Shown piece after piece: positions 1-11,968 of a stretch of 64,000 nt of DNA. This DNA comes from Coffea arabica. Taxonomy: Eukaryota; Streptophyta; Magnoliopsida; Gentianales; Rubiaceae. Made by a program: the position numbers and the translations under genes. The notes under the pieces were generated by a model that was not told where the DNA came from, ran no database searches, and worked only from the letters and a program-made list of their open reading frames with translations. Location of the stretch: contig NC_092316.1 in NCBI RefSeq assembly GCF_036785885.1, positions 51,593,001 to 51,657,000 on the forward strand, given 5' to 3'. Each line of letters opens with the position of its first letter. Positions within the stretch are counted from its first letter, which is position 1.

Positions 1-225
1 TTTGAAATATTTTTTGAGATATGTTGTATGTGAGATGAAAATTTTTTTAAAAAAGATTTGGACAGCCAATTATTTGGCCAAATATATTTGCTGACATCAT
101 CATTACAATTTCCAATGCACCTTTTTATCTTTCCAATTACTTTTTTATCTCACATACATCACATCACAAAAAGTGCTACAGTAAAAATATTTTAAATAAC
201 TTACAATCCAAACACACTCATTAAG
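1..225. repeat. MITE-like element remnant
   Basis: Sequence from about 55 to 220 shares long stretches with the insertion at 28842-29017, including the block around the words catacatcacatcacaaaaag and the end acttacaatccaaaca. The first 50 bases read like the inverted end of a related copy, so this is probably one element inserted in or next to another. The left end lies outside the window. No coding potential. Confidence 0.55.
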
Positions 226-2834
226 AGTTAGTCAAAAATTGAATAAAGGAAATGACCAAAATTTTGGCGATTTTTTCTTTAGGTGTAACTGCGCATATTA
301 CCCTAATAAGAATATACAATGTAGTAGATTCACAAGTGACTGGAAAATTGAGGATAGACTTTTTTTATTCGACTTGTTTTCGGTTGATTATTTCAAACTT
401 TAATTGATTATAGATTCTAATTTTAAATAATCAGTTTTTACGATATTCTTGTTTGCTTCTGATTATAGATTTAGTAATATTCCAAAAAAAAAACTAAAAT
501 TCATAATCAACTAAAGGGCAGTTTCTAGTGATTCCGATTATTCTTTTTCATAATCACATTTCGCAAAATCTCAAGCAAACGAGAAATTTTACAGCTAATT
601 ATACTTTTGTTGTATACTATACAACAAAAAAATTTGACCACTTGTCAATGAAATTTTACTAATGGCCAAGTACTTAGGCAGTGGACATTAATTAGCAAAT
701 AATGATGTAGTAAATCTTTTTGAGCTACTGGAATCAGAAGTTTTGGCTATATTTTTCTTGCCTTTGAATGAGCTGTAGATCTGAAAATAGTACCTAGCAA
801 TGATTGAGGTTTCTATATTAAAAACCGTAAAAATAGTAAAATAAAAATCTCTATGGCCCTGCAAGTATAAATTTTTCAATGTACGCACGCAGCAGGTCTG
901 ACACTCTTTGTCATTTTTAACATGCAAGTGCAATAATGGTATTTACTCGTGGGATCGTTCTGTGATGGTGATACCTGCAGAGAATGGACATGTAATAAAT
1001 TGAATAAGACATATATAAAAGTTGAACATTAATCCAACCAAAAAAAAAAAATCCACACACATGATATTGACTTCGTCGGCGACTAACTTTTCTACCACAC
1101 ACATGACTAGATTGGACAGCACATTATGTGGCCCTTTGTCACTCTCTTCAACATTTGATCAGCATCAGACAACCATGTAAGTGGGGGGAGTTGAGGCAAG
1201 CACGGACGGTTGCTACCTGAAAATCGCATATTATATGCGGATTTTAATATTACGTATGGAATTTACAAAATTTTATCTTATGTTTGTAAGTTCTTGAAAT
1301 TAAGTCACATTATGTGAAATTCAACAAAATCGACCCAAATGATTTTTCTGACAATCGTTTGGACTGGATGGGTAGGTACGTTGCTTAATCTTATGCTATC
1401 CAACAAAAGTTAGCATCATATAACCAACAATCATTTATATTTGGATTATTGGCCACCACCGTAGCCTTTAAGACTTAATGAGATAGAAGATCAAGGGTTT
1501 AAATTTTGCTTTCCACCACTTGCCATTATACTAGGCTACCACTTTAAGTGGCTTAATTTCATATGGGTGTATAAAAAAAACGCATCCGTCTAATCCGATA
1601 GTAGTTCAGTTCCCATCGGTTGTTCTTCAATGGCCCAATTGCACTCTCCTCCTTAGTATAATAGGTTAGAGTAGAAGTAAGAGTAGATCTAGCATCTAGG
1701 GTTTAAGTTAGCATCATATCATTGACGCGAGCATCAGGCTATATGCAATTTTTTTTTTTTTTTTTTTGGGAGACAGTATACAGGTTTTCTTTGCGTTTAT
1801 CCTTTCTAATTTATAAAAGGGGAGAGTCCCTTATTTAGTGTTAATTCACTTGCCTATCAATAAAAGATTCAGAACTTACAATTTTTTTTTTAAAAAAGAA
1901 ACAATTATTAATTTGCTGCTTTTTAGCATTACATTACATGCATGGTCTTGCAAATGAGAGAAGGTAGTTTTGGTTAAATTATGCTGCATAACAGGGGTAG
2001 GATCATCCCATTCACATCACAATCATTAGTTTAATGGTGACAAGGATACAATAATTGCCTTCTCACAATAATTGCCTTTTTTTAGAGTTTGAGTGGCTTA
2101 TGTATTTCATTATCCAACATTTTCATTGGCTAATATTGGCCTGTGGACTTAATATATTATGATTTTTATACTAATAAATATAAATATATGACACATGAAT
2201 AAAAAGTGAATTTAAAATTTGAAAAATGATGATGTAACGTTTATCTAAAATTACTTGTGTAAAAAAAAAAATCTTTATACTGATAGTGTATAAAAATTAA
2301 TCCCTTCTTTCATTGATAGTTACTGCATTGCCAGCTCTCATCGATCTCAACTCACAATTGTTTAGCAAACTTCTTCGTTTTTCTTCACTTGATTATAGCC
2401 AAGGAAATTCTCTATTGCAGATCTTTGAGCCTATTACTTTTTCTTTTTTCAGTGGAATAGAAACACACACAAGAACATGTCTTCGACTGTCACACAAATG
2501 AAAATACTACAATATGCAAATGAATTGATGTATCTAAACAAGATAATTACCCTCAAGACATCATTAGAAGATTTTACTCCCTTGATTATGAGACATTCAC
2601 AGAGGATATATCAAAGACATTATACCATGTGTACCATCCTGTCGATTTAGACTGGAGTAAAAATCATCACAGACATTGCTTATCGGGTGGTTTTGAGCTA
2701 GCCCATGCATTCATCACTATCAGAATTCAGAGTAGAATGTAGTTCAAAATGATCAAAAACTAGAGAATCATCAAAATTTGTTACTGATTGTGTACTTTTT
2801 TTGCAATTTCAAATTCATGTTGTTCTTCCTCCAT
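226..2834. other. intergenic, no gene seen
   Basis: AT-rich DNA with short homopolymers (for example poly-T near 1750) and no open frame with recognisable protein similarity. The short frames at 688-1102 and 2313-2501 have no domain, no splice context and low-complexity composition, so I do not call them genes. Confidence 0.6.
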
Positions 2835-2961
2835 CCTTGTTTGGATTGCATTTTTCTGAATTTTTTTGTAAAGAAATTACTGTAACGCTTTAATACATGT
2901 GAAATAAAAAAATAATTAAAAAACGTATTCAAGATTTTGAAAAATTACTATCCAAACAAGG
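2835..2961. mobile_element. short MITE with CCTTGTTTGGAT termini
   Basis: A 127-bp unit begins ccttgtttggat and ends atccaaacaagg, a perfect 12-bp terminal inverted repeat. The interior is AT-rich and non-coding. This is a non-autonomous DNA element of the TTTGG-ended type that recurs in this window (8931-9084, 28842-29017). The target duplication is not clear. Confidence 0.6.
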
Positions 2962-3600
2962 ACGCGCAGATAACAATAAAAGGAAAATGACAACATTGGT
3001 CATAAAAAATGGAACTGAAAACTAATTGAAATCTGTACATTAGCTACAAAATCTAGCATACTATGTACATGCTAAAATTTCACCGCATGTAGATAGATAA
3101 TGATTTTCCACGCGCAGGCACTAAAACTATTTCACCATATTTAGAGCTCATACTAAAATGCATCATTGACAAATTTCTCATCGTTTTTGGGGCGCAAAGA
3201 ATTCTGGTTTTCTTTCTATTAATGAATGTCACAAATGCTCCTTCCAGTTGCAGAAGGACTTAGCAACGGTTAGCACAATTGAAGGAAGATGATCAAATTA
3301 TGAGCAGGAAAAGACGATTAGGTAAAAAAAAAAAAAAAAAAAAATAGCGTGTTGACACGACAAGCAGCTGTAGTCCAATCTGCACTTGCTGTCTGAAAAA
3401 ATAATTGTATGGTGAGGTATACATCCGTACAAAAAACCAGCTATCAGATATCATCGAATAAGATTTCAAGAAGAATGCACAGAAACAGGTGCAACCCAAG
3501 TTGCAGACACACATTCGGAGAATAATGTACAGCCCCACATGGTGGGGTATGGAGAAATTTTACCAAAACCATACAAGTTTGATGCTGACAGTAAATACAG
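2962..3600. other. 3' flank of the receptor kinase gene
   Basis: Non-coding stretch downstream of the stop of the minus-strand kinase gene. It must contain that gene's 3' UTR and polyadenylation region, whose exact end I cannot place. A poly-A tract lies near 3323-3345. No other gene is visible. Confidence 0.5.
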
Positions 3601-6600
3601 TTACGAGCAATCTGAATGGGATTCATAGAAATCACTCGGACAAGGTGACATGACCTCTTGCTCTAGATATTGCAGCACCTGTTGCATTGAAGGCCTGTCA
3701 TCTGGATTTGCATCTGTGCACCTTGCCGCTATTTCTAAAACAGCTTCTACAGTCTCCGCATCTGCATTGGTGCACCTTCTATCTACTATATCCTCCATTC
3801 GATTCTCTTTTACCAATGTATTCATCTATAAATTTTCAGACCAAAATCAGTATAGCTGTTAAGGACATCGTGAATTGCAAGGAAAAGACCTGCATTCTTT
3901 GGCCTTTAAGATTGCAAAAGAATGCATTAAGCATACAAAAGAATGCTTCAGTGCATACCCAGCCGACAACATTCAGACCACGCTTTACAAAAGTTGGATC
4001 AGTAGGTCGTTTTCCAGTAACAAGCTCTAACAGCAACACTCCAAAGCTATAGATGTCAGATTTTTCAGTTGCTCTTCCATTCTGCAAGTACTCTGTTCGC
4101 CAAATCATGAACCAAATGTAAATGATATTCCTAGTACAAACGTTATATGCAGGTGAGACGAGAGTTCCATTCACATTTAGTATATGACTCACCTGGCGCC
4201 AAGTAACCAAATGTACCAGCGACCACAGTTGTGACATGAGCATCCTCATCTACCAAAAGCTTTGCAAGGCCGAAGTCGGAAACATGAGGATCCAGATTCT
4301 CATCAAGAAGTATGTTGCTGGACTTTATATCACGATGGATTATCTTAGGACTACAGTCATGGTGTAGGTATGCTATTCCCCTAGCAGACCCAAGGGCTAT
4401 CTTCAAACGAGTACTCCAGTTCAGGGATCGGTCAAGTTGCCCATGTTCTGATGAAGAATCAATAAAGTAGTTAAGATTCCATCTTGGATAAGCATCACTA
4501 AACCAATCATAATACAGGGCTTTTGGTTTTAATCTTCCTTATCTCTTAAAGCATGAGCAATATGAAGATCAATTATCAGATTTTCCAGATAAATGTTAAA
4601 ACATTTGATAGTCTGAAGACATTTTATCACAGATAACTGGGTGATAAATGCACAAGACTTCAGTCATTCTATGGAATGTTAGTGTGAGTAGTTAGAAGAA
4701 TGCCATATTATTCCTCACCAGCAAGACTAGCAACATATTGTGCAAGGAAAAATAACAGTTAACCGAAGCATTTAATCAACTAAGGGACATAGATCATGGT
4801 TCATACTATTGGTTACCAGGTCGTGGCAGAAGCAATGGGGCATGGCTTGATGGTACATGTAAATGCAAAGAGGAGTTGAGAGGAAATCCATAGTGCATGA
4901 AGTGCTAAATGTGACTTTCTCCACATTGAAATTGTTGTTTTGTGATGACGATCATAGCATGCCCAAAAGCTAAGATAACACCAAACCAGAATGACAAGTA
5001 TGATCAATATTTGATGACATTTTTCCTGCTCAAGAGAAGTTTAGAATATTGACACGGCTCTTACTTTGGTATTGCAAAATTCCAGGTTACATAAATAACT
5101 CATTCCTCGGCTAAAACATATAAACACCATGGAGAATGAAATTGTCACTTTATTCAGCAGTCAGACTATAAAATAGGTTATATGACAACTCCAATGAAAG
5201 AAAGGCAGATGATACGTTAGTGCTTAGATTACAGCACAAAAAACCACTAATAGTACATGAATTAGTGTCTGTGCAAAGTCCAATCATTATTCTCAAATTT
5301 AGCTTGTCAAAAATGTCAAGCAAATATGAAATTTTGTGGCCCCAGAAAGAGAAACATACCATGCAGAAAATCATCCAGACTGCCCATGGCCAGGTAGTCA
5401 TAGATAAGAAGCTTCGCAGCAGGAAGTCTACAATAACCTCTCAGGTTAACCAGATTAATGTGCTTAATGCTGCCTAATATCTCCAACTCTCTTTCAAACA
5501 CTTGGTCAGAACCTTCACGGCTACGATCAATCCTTTTAACAGCAAATGTACCACAATCATTCATAACCATTCGATAAACAGTGCCAAATCCTCCAGCACC
5601 AACAACATCTTCCGCATCCAGAGATTCAATCTTTTCTATCAGCTCACATGAAGGATATGGAAGATCCCCATGGAAAGTGATTAGCTTGGCACCTGTTTGA
5701 AAAAAGTAAAAAATGAAAAATCAAGAGCCATAGAAACAGATTGAAAGTAGAAATCACAAACATAAGAGACTTCAGGGTTACTTGGTTCTTGGTAAATTTG
5801 TTTTTTGACTTCTGTGTATCTTTTAGCAGCTCTTTCCTTCTTCGACAATAAGCGGACCCACAGAAAAGCAAGGAGCACAATGAGTACAAAGCCCATTGTA
5901 GACATTGCACCAATGACAACTCCTTTAATATAATGTGACGATCTTTTTGTAGGCGCTGTAAGGAACCAATTAAAGAAGACAATTATTATTTAGTAAAACA
6001 GCAAGGCATGAGAAAAATAGCATTGCCAAAAAAACTTCCACAACCATCAGAAATTGTAATCAATTCCATCCATAAAGTACAAAGCAGGGAGCACAATGAA
6101 TACAAAGCCCATTGTAGAAGACATTGCACCATTGACGACTCCTTTAATATAATTTGATGATCTTTTTGTAGGCACAGTAAAGAACCGATTAAAAGAGACA
6201 AGTACTATTTAGTAAAACAGCTAGGGGTGAGGAAAATAACATTGCCAGAAAGCTTCCACAAACATCAAAAGTTATAATCAATTTCACTCAAAAATAGTTA
6301 CCTCTTGCTTCATCACTTTCCGCTCGAGGCAGGACTGCAGGGAACCCAAGTGAGGTTCGACAAGGTTTTTGCACTTGTTGGCCACAAAGATCTAAATTAC
6401 CAATAAACCTAGGAATAAGCATAACATATTCAGAATACCCCTCGAAAGAAGTAGTCGAAGAAATTGGTGCAGCCCCATTGATAATACAACCAAAAAAAAA
6501 TTAATATCTAAGAGGAGTATTGCACTTCTATCTTTCTTTGAATTGTGTGCTTTAACACGTAAGGATAGTTCTTAGACATACAGCTAACCCGTTATGATAT

Positions 6601-8216
6601 AAGCATAGATATAACAACCAAACTGAAAGTGCCAAAAGAACAATTATACTTTCATCAACTTTTAGGCACTTAGGTCTCATTTCTGATGATCAGAATCGGC
6701 CAAATGATCTAAATGATAATTTTTCTACAAAAAGTTCTATCGTATCACATATCAACAAAAGAACGTTTTTGGGCCAAATTCTTGATTGTTGATTTTTCTG
6801 TTTTGTCAGCAACTCACTCCCTACATTTAGGCAATCGTACAATGCTCCAACACTCATATGCCAATTTACTTCAATATCAATAGAATGGTTATGAAAATCC
6901 GAAGGTTTATATCTCACAACCAAATTTACCCTTGCACTAAAATCCAAATGACATTAATGGGAAGAAGACTTACGAATTGTTTCCAAAAGAGCTTAGAACT
7001 CCAACATTTGGTATTTCACCCGAGAAGAAATTTGTTGACAAGTTTCTGCAATAAATTGCATCAGGCATATTACTAGAGATAAACATTTTTATCTTTCAAA
7101 CAAACTCAACTTACTACCCTATCCAGACTAGGCGTTGGCAACTTACAGAGAATGCAGACGTGTCAGGCGACCAAGAGAAGAAGGTATAGCACCCCTGAGT
7201 GAATTGCTTGACAAATCCCTAAATATCATTAACCAGCATCACTACCACAATTGAAACTAACCTCTTCATTATTGGGTAAAAGAAACACAAATGTCTTACA
7301 ATATGGTCAGAAGAGATAGGTTCCCAATATTTGACGGAATTCCACCTTGAAGATAGTTACCTCTCAAGTACCTTAATCATGGAAATCACCCATGAGACTC
7401 ACACTCCCAATATAACATAGGAAATGACAAATAAGAAATTCTAACACGTAAAAGAGATGGCCCAATGTCACTTACAGGGCTCTGAGATCAGAACAACTGG
7501 TAATCTCACTGGGGATAATACCATGTAGGCTGTTCTGGTGAAGTGCCCTGGTCAAGAGATGAGCTAATTATCCATAAGTGACTTATGGACCAAAATTAGT
7601 TGCAATTTACTGTCTTGATTAAGGACAGATATGTCATGGCACTTACAGTCTTTGCAATCTACTTAATCTACCAATGCTGGGAGATATAATCCCTCCAAGT
7701 TGCATATAGGGTAAATTTCTAAAAAATAGAAAACAAAAAGGATATTAGCCTTGTTCTCTGAAAAATCATAAGCGTTTGAAGAAACCTCAAGCAAAAGAAA
7801 TGCAGTACAAAGAGCTTGCAAACGAAACAATAGAAAGTAACACACATAGAGATGACACTTTGGTCTTCAGGATGACAAGAAATGCCAGTCCATCTACATG
7901 GAGAAGCATCAGAAGCATTCCAGTTGCTCAGGTAGTTCTTGCTATCATTCAAACTGGTTTTGAACTCCAACAGTGCAATGCCTGAAACAAAAACGAGTCG
8001 CCAAAACAAAAACACATTAAAGATCCTTTCTGTAACCAAAAAAGGGCTTTAAATCCCACAAAGAGATTCAAACTTTAACACGAACATAAGTTGCTGAACC
8101 TGAAAACGGAAGGTAAAAGAAAAAATACCATCCGAATTGAGAGCCAAAGAGGCTTGGCTCAAAACTGCAGCTGTCAGTGCCGCTGAAAATGCCAAAATCA
8201 ACACAACCCTTTTCAT
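3601..8216 (-). CDS. LRR receptor-like serine/threonine kinase (At5g62710/FEI-like)
   Basis: Thirteen coding exons join in frame to 603 residues: 8216-8129, 7981-7846, 7718-7647, 7547-7476, 7371-7300, 7218-7147, 7045-6974, 6408-6302, 5955-5782, 5692-5360, 4447-4193, 4092-3959, 3825-3601. Every junction is GT-AG. Residues 1-25 are a signal peptide, then an LRR N-cap with a WNxSDxxPCxW motif. Five consecutive 72-nt exons each encode one 24-residue repeat, and a single membrane helix spans about 242-267. The kinase has a glycine loop at 320-327, Lys341, catalytic Asp439 in HRD and DFG Asp457, so it should be an active RD kinase. It ends in a [16 protein letters not shown] tail, as the FEI group does. 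Related Arabidopsis proteins act at the plasma membrane in cell-wall signalling; the ligand and role here are inferred only by family. Length matches At5g62710 as I recall it (about 604). Confidence 0.93.
5865..6296 (-). repeat. 216-bp tandem duplication covering part of the transmembrane exon
   Basis: 5865-6080 and 6081-6296 are tandem copies offset by 216-219 bp. The first contains the 5' half of the real transmembrane exon with its acceptor; the second repeats that half-exon and the adjoining intron. The second copy has a 3-bp in-frame insertion, no counterpart to the rest of the exon or its donor, and its acceptor has changed from CAG to CTG. It therefore looks like an unused pseudo-exon inside the intron between 5955 and 6302. 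Confidence 0.85.
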
Positions 8217-8930
8217 TTTTTGATCTAAAAGGGTTTTTTCCGGTTTGCCCTGGTATAGGTCACTGGTGTACTGCAGATTTTAGAATGTTAAATCCACCAA
8301 CCAAACAAGAAGAGGAAAAACGGTTGAGTGGGACAGTGGGGCTTTAGTAAAGGTCTAGTCCTGTGATCATTATAGTTGCTTCAAATGAAAAATCCGTAAT
8401 AATTCCAACTCAAGCATGAAGAAAGAGAAAATGGGCTTAAGCTAAAAGACTTTTGAGTCTTGAGTGAGAAGGAGACTACGCTTTGAAAGGATAGTAGTAG
8501 TGGCCAAGCCTAGAAAGTTGTGCATTGAGGTTGAAAGAGCCGTTGTCCAATGCCCACTGGAGGGATTCAAAGAAAGAAAGACAGAGACAGCTCTCATGCT
8601 CACTCTCTTGAGTGTCAGAACAAATTCAAACTCGCTATAATCAGAGGGAAAGTGGGAAACATATCTGAATTTTGAAAGGTTCAAAGAAATCTAGTGTGCA
8701 GCTGGCTGCTGACATTGGCGAGTGATGCTCAAATCCATAATATTATATGTGGTGGTGGGGATGGGGAGTTGGGACTGTTGCTTAGATTTTGGTTTTTTAA
8801 ATGCCAAAAAGTGGGACTTTACACTGCCCGAGTCTGATAATTAATGCAATCTCAGAAGATTTCAATTCAATATGAGAATCCTTTGGAATGCATGTCCCAC
8901 GGTCCCAGCAGCAGTAGTGTTTTGTTTGGA
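8217..8930. other. upstream region and 5' UTR of the receptor kinase gene
   Basis: This stretch must hold the promoter and leader of the minus-strand kinase gene. I see no confident TATA box or upstream coding exon. An 80-codon open frame at 8684-8442 has no recognisable motif and is probably chance. Confidence 0.45.
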
Positions 8931-9084
8931 CAGCCAAATTATGCCAAATAAATATTTTACTTGTATTATAAATATATTTTTTTATATTTTTAATTATATT
9001 TTTATCTCACATACATTACATCACAAAAAAATATTACAGTAATTATTTCAAATAATATTTTAAATAATATTCTATCCAAACAAA
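8931..9084. mobile_element. MITE with TTTGTTTGGA termini
   Basis: A 154-bp AT-rich unit starts tttgtttggaca and ends tatccaaacaaa. The internal catacattacatcacaaaaa block is shared with the copies at the window start and at 28842-29017. Non-autonomous and non-coding. Confidence 0.65.
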
Positions 9085-9250
9085 TTCAACCGGTTAACTC
9101 GATCGAAGTGGGTCGGGTTAATTGGGGTTGGTTGACTTCTTTTTTTTTTTGGAAAATGATAGGAGATTTTATTAAGGACAAAGGCATTATACACTTAATG
9201 AGTAAGGATTTGATATGAGCTATACCAAAGTGTACCAAAACACCGAAGAT

Positions 9251-9909
9251 CTAGGGTTTCGTTTGAATTATTTTTAGGGTTATTTTTGAAATAATTTATT
9301 GTAGCAATATATATGAAAAACTTTTATTGTAAATATTTTTTATAATATTTTTGGAGGAATTTTTAGAATATATTTTAAAATATCTTTTAAAATTAAAATA
9401 TTTCTAAAATACTTTTTAAAAATTAATACTACTACTCACAACCACCACCCCCACCTACCATTGCCACCACTCCTTCCCTCCTCTTTTCTTCTCTCCCTCA
9501 CTCTTCCTCCTCCTCCTCCCTCTTCCCCTTTCCTCTTCCTCCTCCCCTTTCCTTCCCACCCCATCTCCCGACTCTCTCCTCCCCTTCTCAATCTAGCCAC
9601 GACCAGATCGTGAGGCGAAAGGAAAGAGAGGGTTGAGGGGTGGAAAGGACGGAGAAGGGAGCAGAAAGAGGGAAACGGAAGAGAGAAGGAGGGAGACGAG
9701 GAAAAAGGATGGGGTGGTGGTGGTAGTGGTGATAAGTGGAAAATATTGTAGAATTTATTTATTTTTTAAAATTTTTTTGTGTATATTTGTAAGTTATTTT
9801 TGATATATTATATGAATGAAATGTTTTTTGAGTTACTTTTATTTGTGTATTACTGTTGTATTTGAAAAACTAATTTTTAAAAAATAGGTCAATCCAAACA
9901 AAGCACTAG
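9251..9909. mobile_element. foldback/MITE-like element with pyrimidine- and purine-rich arms
   Basis: The ends resemble each other in inverted orientation (ctagggtttcgtttgaatta on the left; the complement of the right end reads ctagtgctttgtttggattg). The middle is a long imperfect hairpin: about 9430-9600 is almost pure pyrimidine with CTCC repeats and about 9610-9730 is its purine-rich counterpart. No transposase is encoded, so this is a non-autonomous element. Exact ends are uncertain. Confidence 0.55.
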
Positions 9910-10389
9910 GAATTCCTTGTCAAACGTTATGTTTTGAGCAAGTTTGCTCAATTTGTTACTTAGTCTATTATGTTCAGCATTTGGACAATCAAATGAAACT
10001 TTTCCTAAACATTGAGCTAAAATCCTCGATGTCTTTCAGGTGTGCAAAAATTTTGATGTCACTTGAGGATGGTTTTTTGAAAATTGTTGATTGATCTTCT
10101 AGGGTTGGTTGATTTGAATATTGTTGATTTTGAAAATCAATATAGGGATGACAAGGGGTAAGGTATCCAATAAAAAAAATACTTTTACTAAATTCTTACC
10201 GACTTAGATTAAATCTCTTACTAAATTCTGATGAGTAATTCTATGAGTTTAAATTCCATTATCAAACCTGTTTGTTTGCTAGTGGATTCAAGTTAACCAT
10301 TTGGCTTACACAATCTCGAAACTTTTGTGGAGTACGTAAATAAAGTGTCATCTCAAGGATGAAGTGCAAATGGTCAGAATGAAATAAGA
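9910..10389. other. intergenic, no gene seen
   Basis: AT-rich DNA between the foldback element and the Athila-like retrotransposon. I see no open frame or repeat of note. Confidence 0.5.
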
Positions 10390-10394
10390 CTAAT

Positions 10395-11893
10395 TGATAT
10401 GTTGCAATTTTATCATTTATTTTATTATTAATTTCCCCTATTACCTGACCTGATGTAGATTAATTGTTAGATTTTACTCACTTTTGGCAATTTACATTTA
10501 TTTCAGGGAGTATAACAAAAATACCATAACAAGTATCAATTTGGCAATCATCAGGAAAGAATCAAGTAGCAGGGGCATTTTTGGAACATCAAGACGCGAC
10601 CCCTTTTTGATAATTTGGCGGAATACAGCATGGAAAAAAGGACAAAAAGGCTGAAGTCTTTTATTTGGCTGGGGGGGCCACCGCACAGGAGCCAAGCATT
10701 AGAGTAGCTAGGTATTATATAGAAAAAAGGCGCAGAGAACTGGCACTACTTTGATGGCTTAGCCTTTGACTTTTCTTTTTTGTTTAGCTCCTAGTAGTTT
10801 TCTTTTCATTCCTCGGATGTCAGGAGCAATTAGGAGATTCAATCATTCCCTGTAACTTTCGCTTTCCTTTCATTTGTTCGGATGAATTGGACTTTCCCAA
10901 ACGCAGACAATGGCCGCGACTTTTGCTTCAATTTTGTATGGGTTTTTCGCATCAAATATGAGCTAATTTCCTCACTCTAGTCAAGGAACAACGGAGGCTT
11001 TGGTTTGTCTAAAAATTATGAGATCGATTTAATTTTATCTTTTCCTATTATTTATTGGTATTCGCATATTTCTTGATTGCGGTATTTATGATTATTTAAT
11101 TAATTGATTGTCTTGGATCCGGGTAATTAGTTAACTTAATAATCTATTATCAATTAGGACATTAAATCCATTATTGTTTAATTGCCTTGAAATAGTGGCA
11201 ACTGGTATGATTAGTTTTGTATCAAGGGGGTACGCGGGCTAATATGAAATAACCCTGGTAGTGCGTTATTTTGTTAGAATAGAGCTCCTCTAATACGTAA
11301 GACAATTGGGGAATTAAATCTTATGGGCGTACCTAAGATTATTTCTCAATTAGAATAGTAATTAACGGACATACCTTAATCACAAACACAGTAAGGAGGG
11401 GTTGACTATCATCACCTATTTGGCAATTATAACCTATTTATTAATAAATAATTGAAATTGCCTGTGCATTGAAGATCAATTAGGTGAACTATTATTGAAG
11501 TTATTTCTTGGCTAGACCTTTAATTATTGTTATTCTAATTTTAGTGAATTGTCATTTAATTTTTAGTTGGCTATTTTATTTTTAGTTAAATTGTTTTAAT
11601 TGTCACCATTTATACAAAACACCTCCTATGTTATTTTGGATTTCTAAAGAGACAAATACTCCAATCTCTGAGGATACGACTCTACTTGCCCTGTTTACAA
11701 ATTAATAATTATTTGTGTAAAAGTCATCCCATTCGGGTATATCGGATTAAACAAACTCTTCGGGAATAGGGTGAATCAAATAACTCATTGCACACCTAGA
11801 ATCCCTACTCCAGTATTTGAAATCGGGTTTTGGCTATTTTAATTGACAATTAGGTTTATTTTTATTATTGTACAAGTATCGACAAACCTGTCA
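10395..11893 (+). repeat. 5' LTR of the Athila-like element
   Basis: 1499 bp, starting tgatatgttgca and ending cgacaaacctgtca. It aligns over its length with 18082-19570. The same family also provides the solo LTR at 56487-57823 and the truncated copy at 38935-39443. Confidence 0.88.
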
Positions 11894-11897
11894 ATTT

Positions 11898-11915
11898 TTA
11901 GCTCCGTTGCCGAGC
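11898..11915 (+). other. primer binding site of the Athila-like element
   Basis: Five bases after the 5' LTR lies ttagctccgttgccgagc. It resembles the tRNA-Asp complementary site (GCGCCGTTGCCGGGG core) typical of Athila elements, with a few substitutions. This is recognition from family knowledge. Confidence 0.6.
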
Positions 11916-11968
11916 ACTGGTGTTAGTTATTTGTTTCTTTTTAAATTCATTTTTGTTATAATTTTCTG

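Noticed and set aside
8442..8684. 80-codon minus-strand frame upstream of the receptor kinase
   Set aside because: No motif, and placing it in the kinase would need an unsupported extra exon; the start at 8216 leads directly into a good signal peptide.
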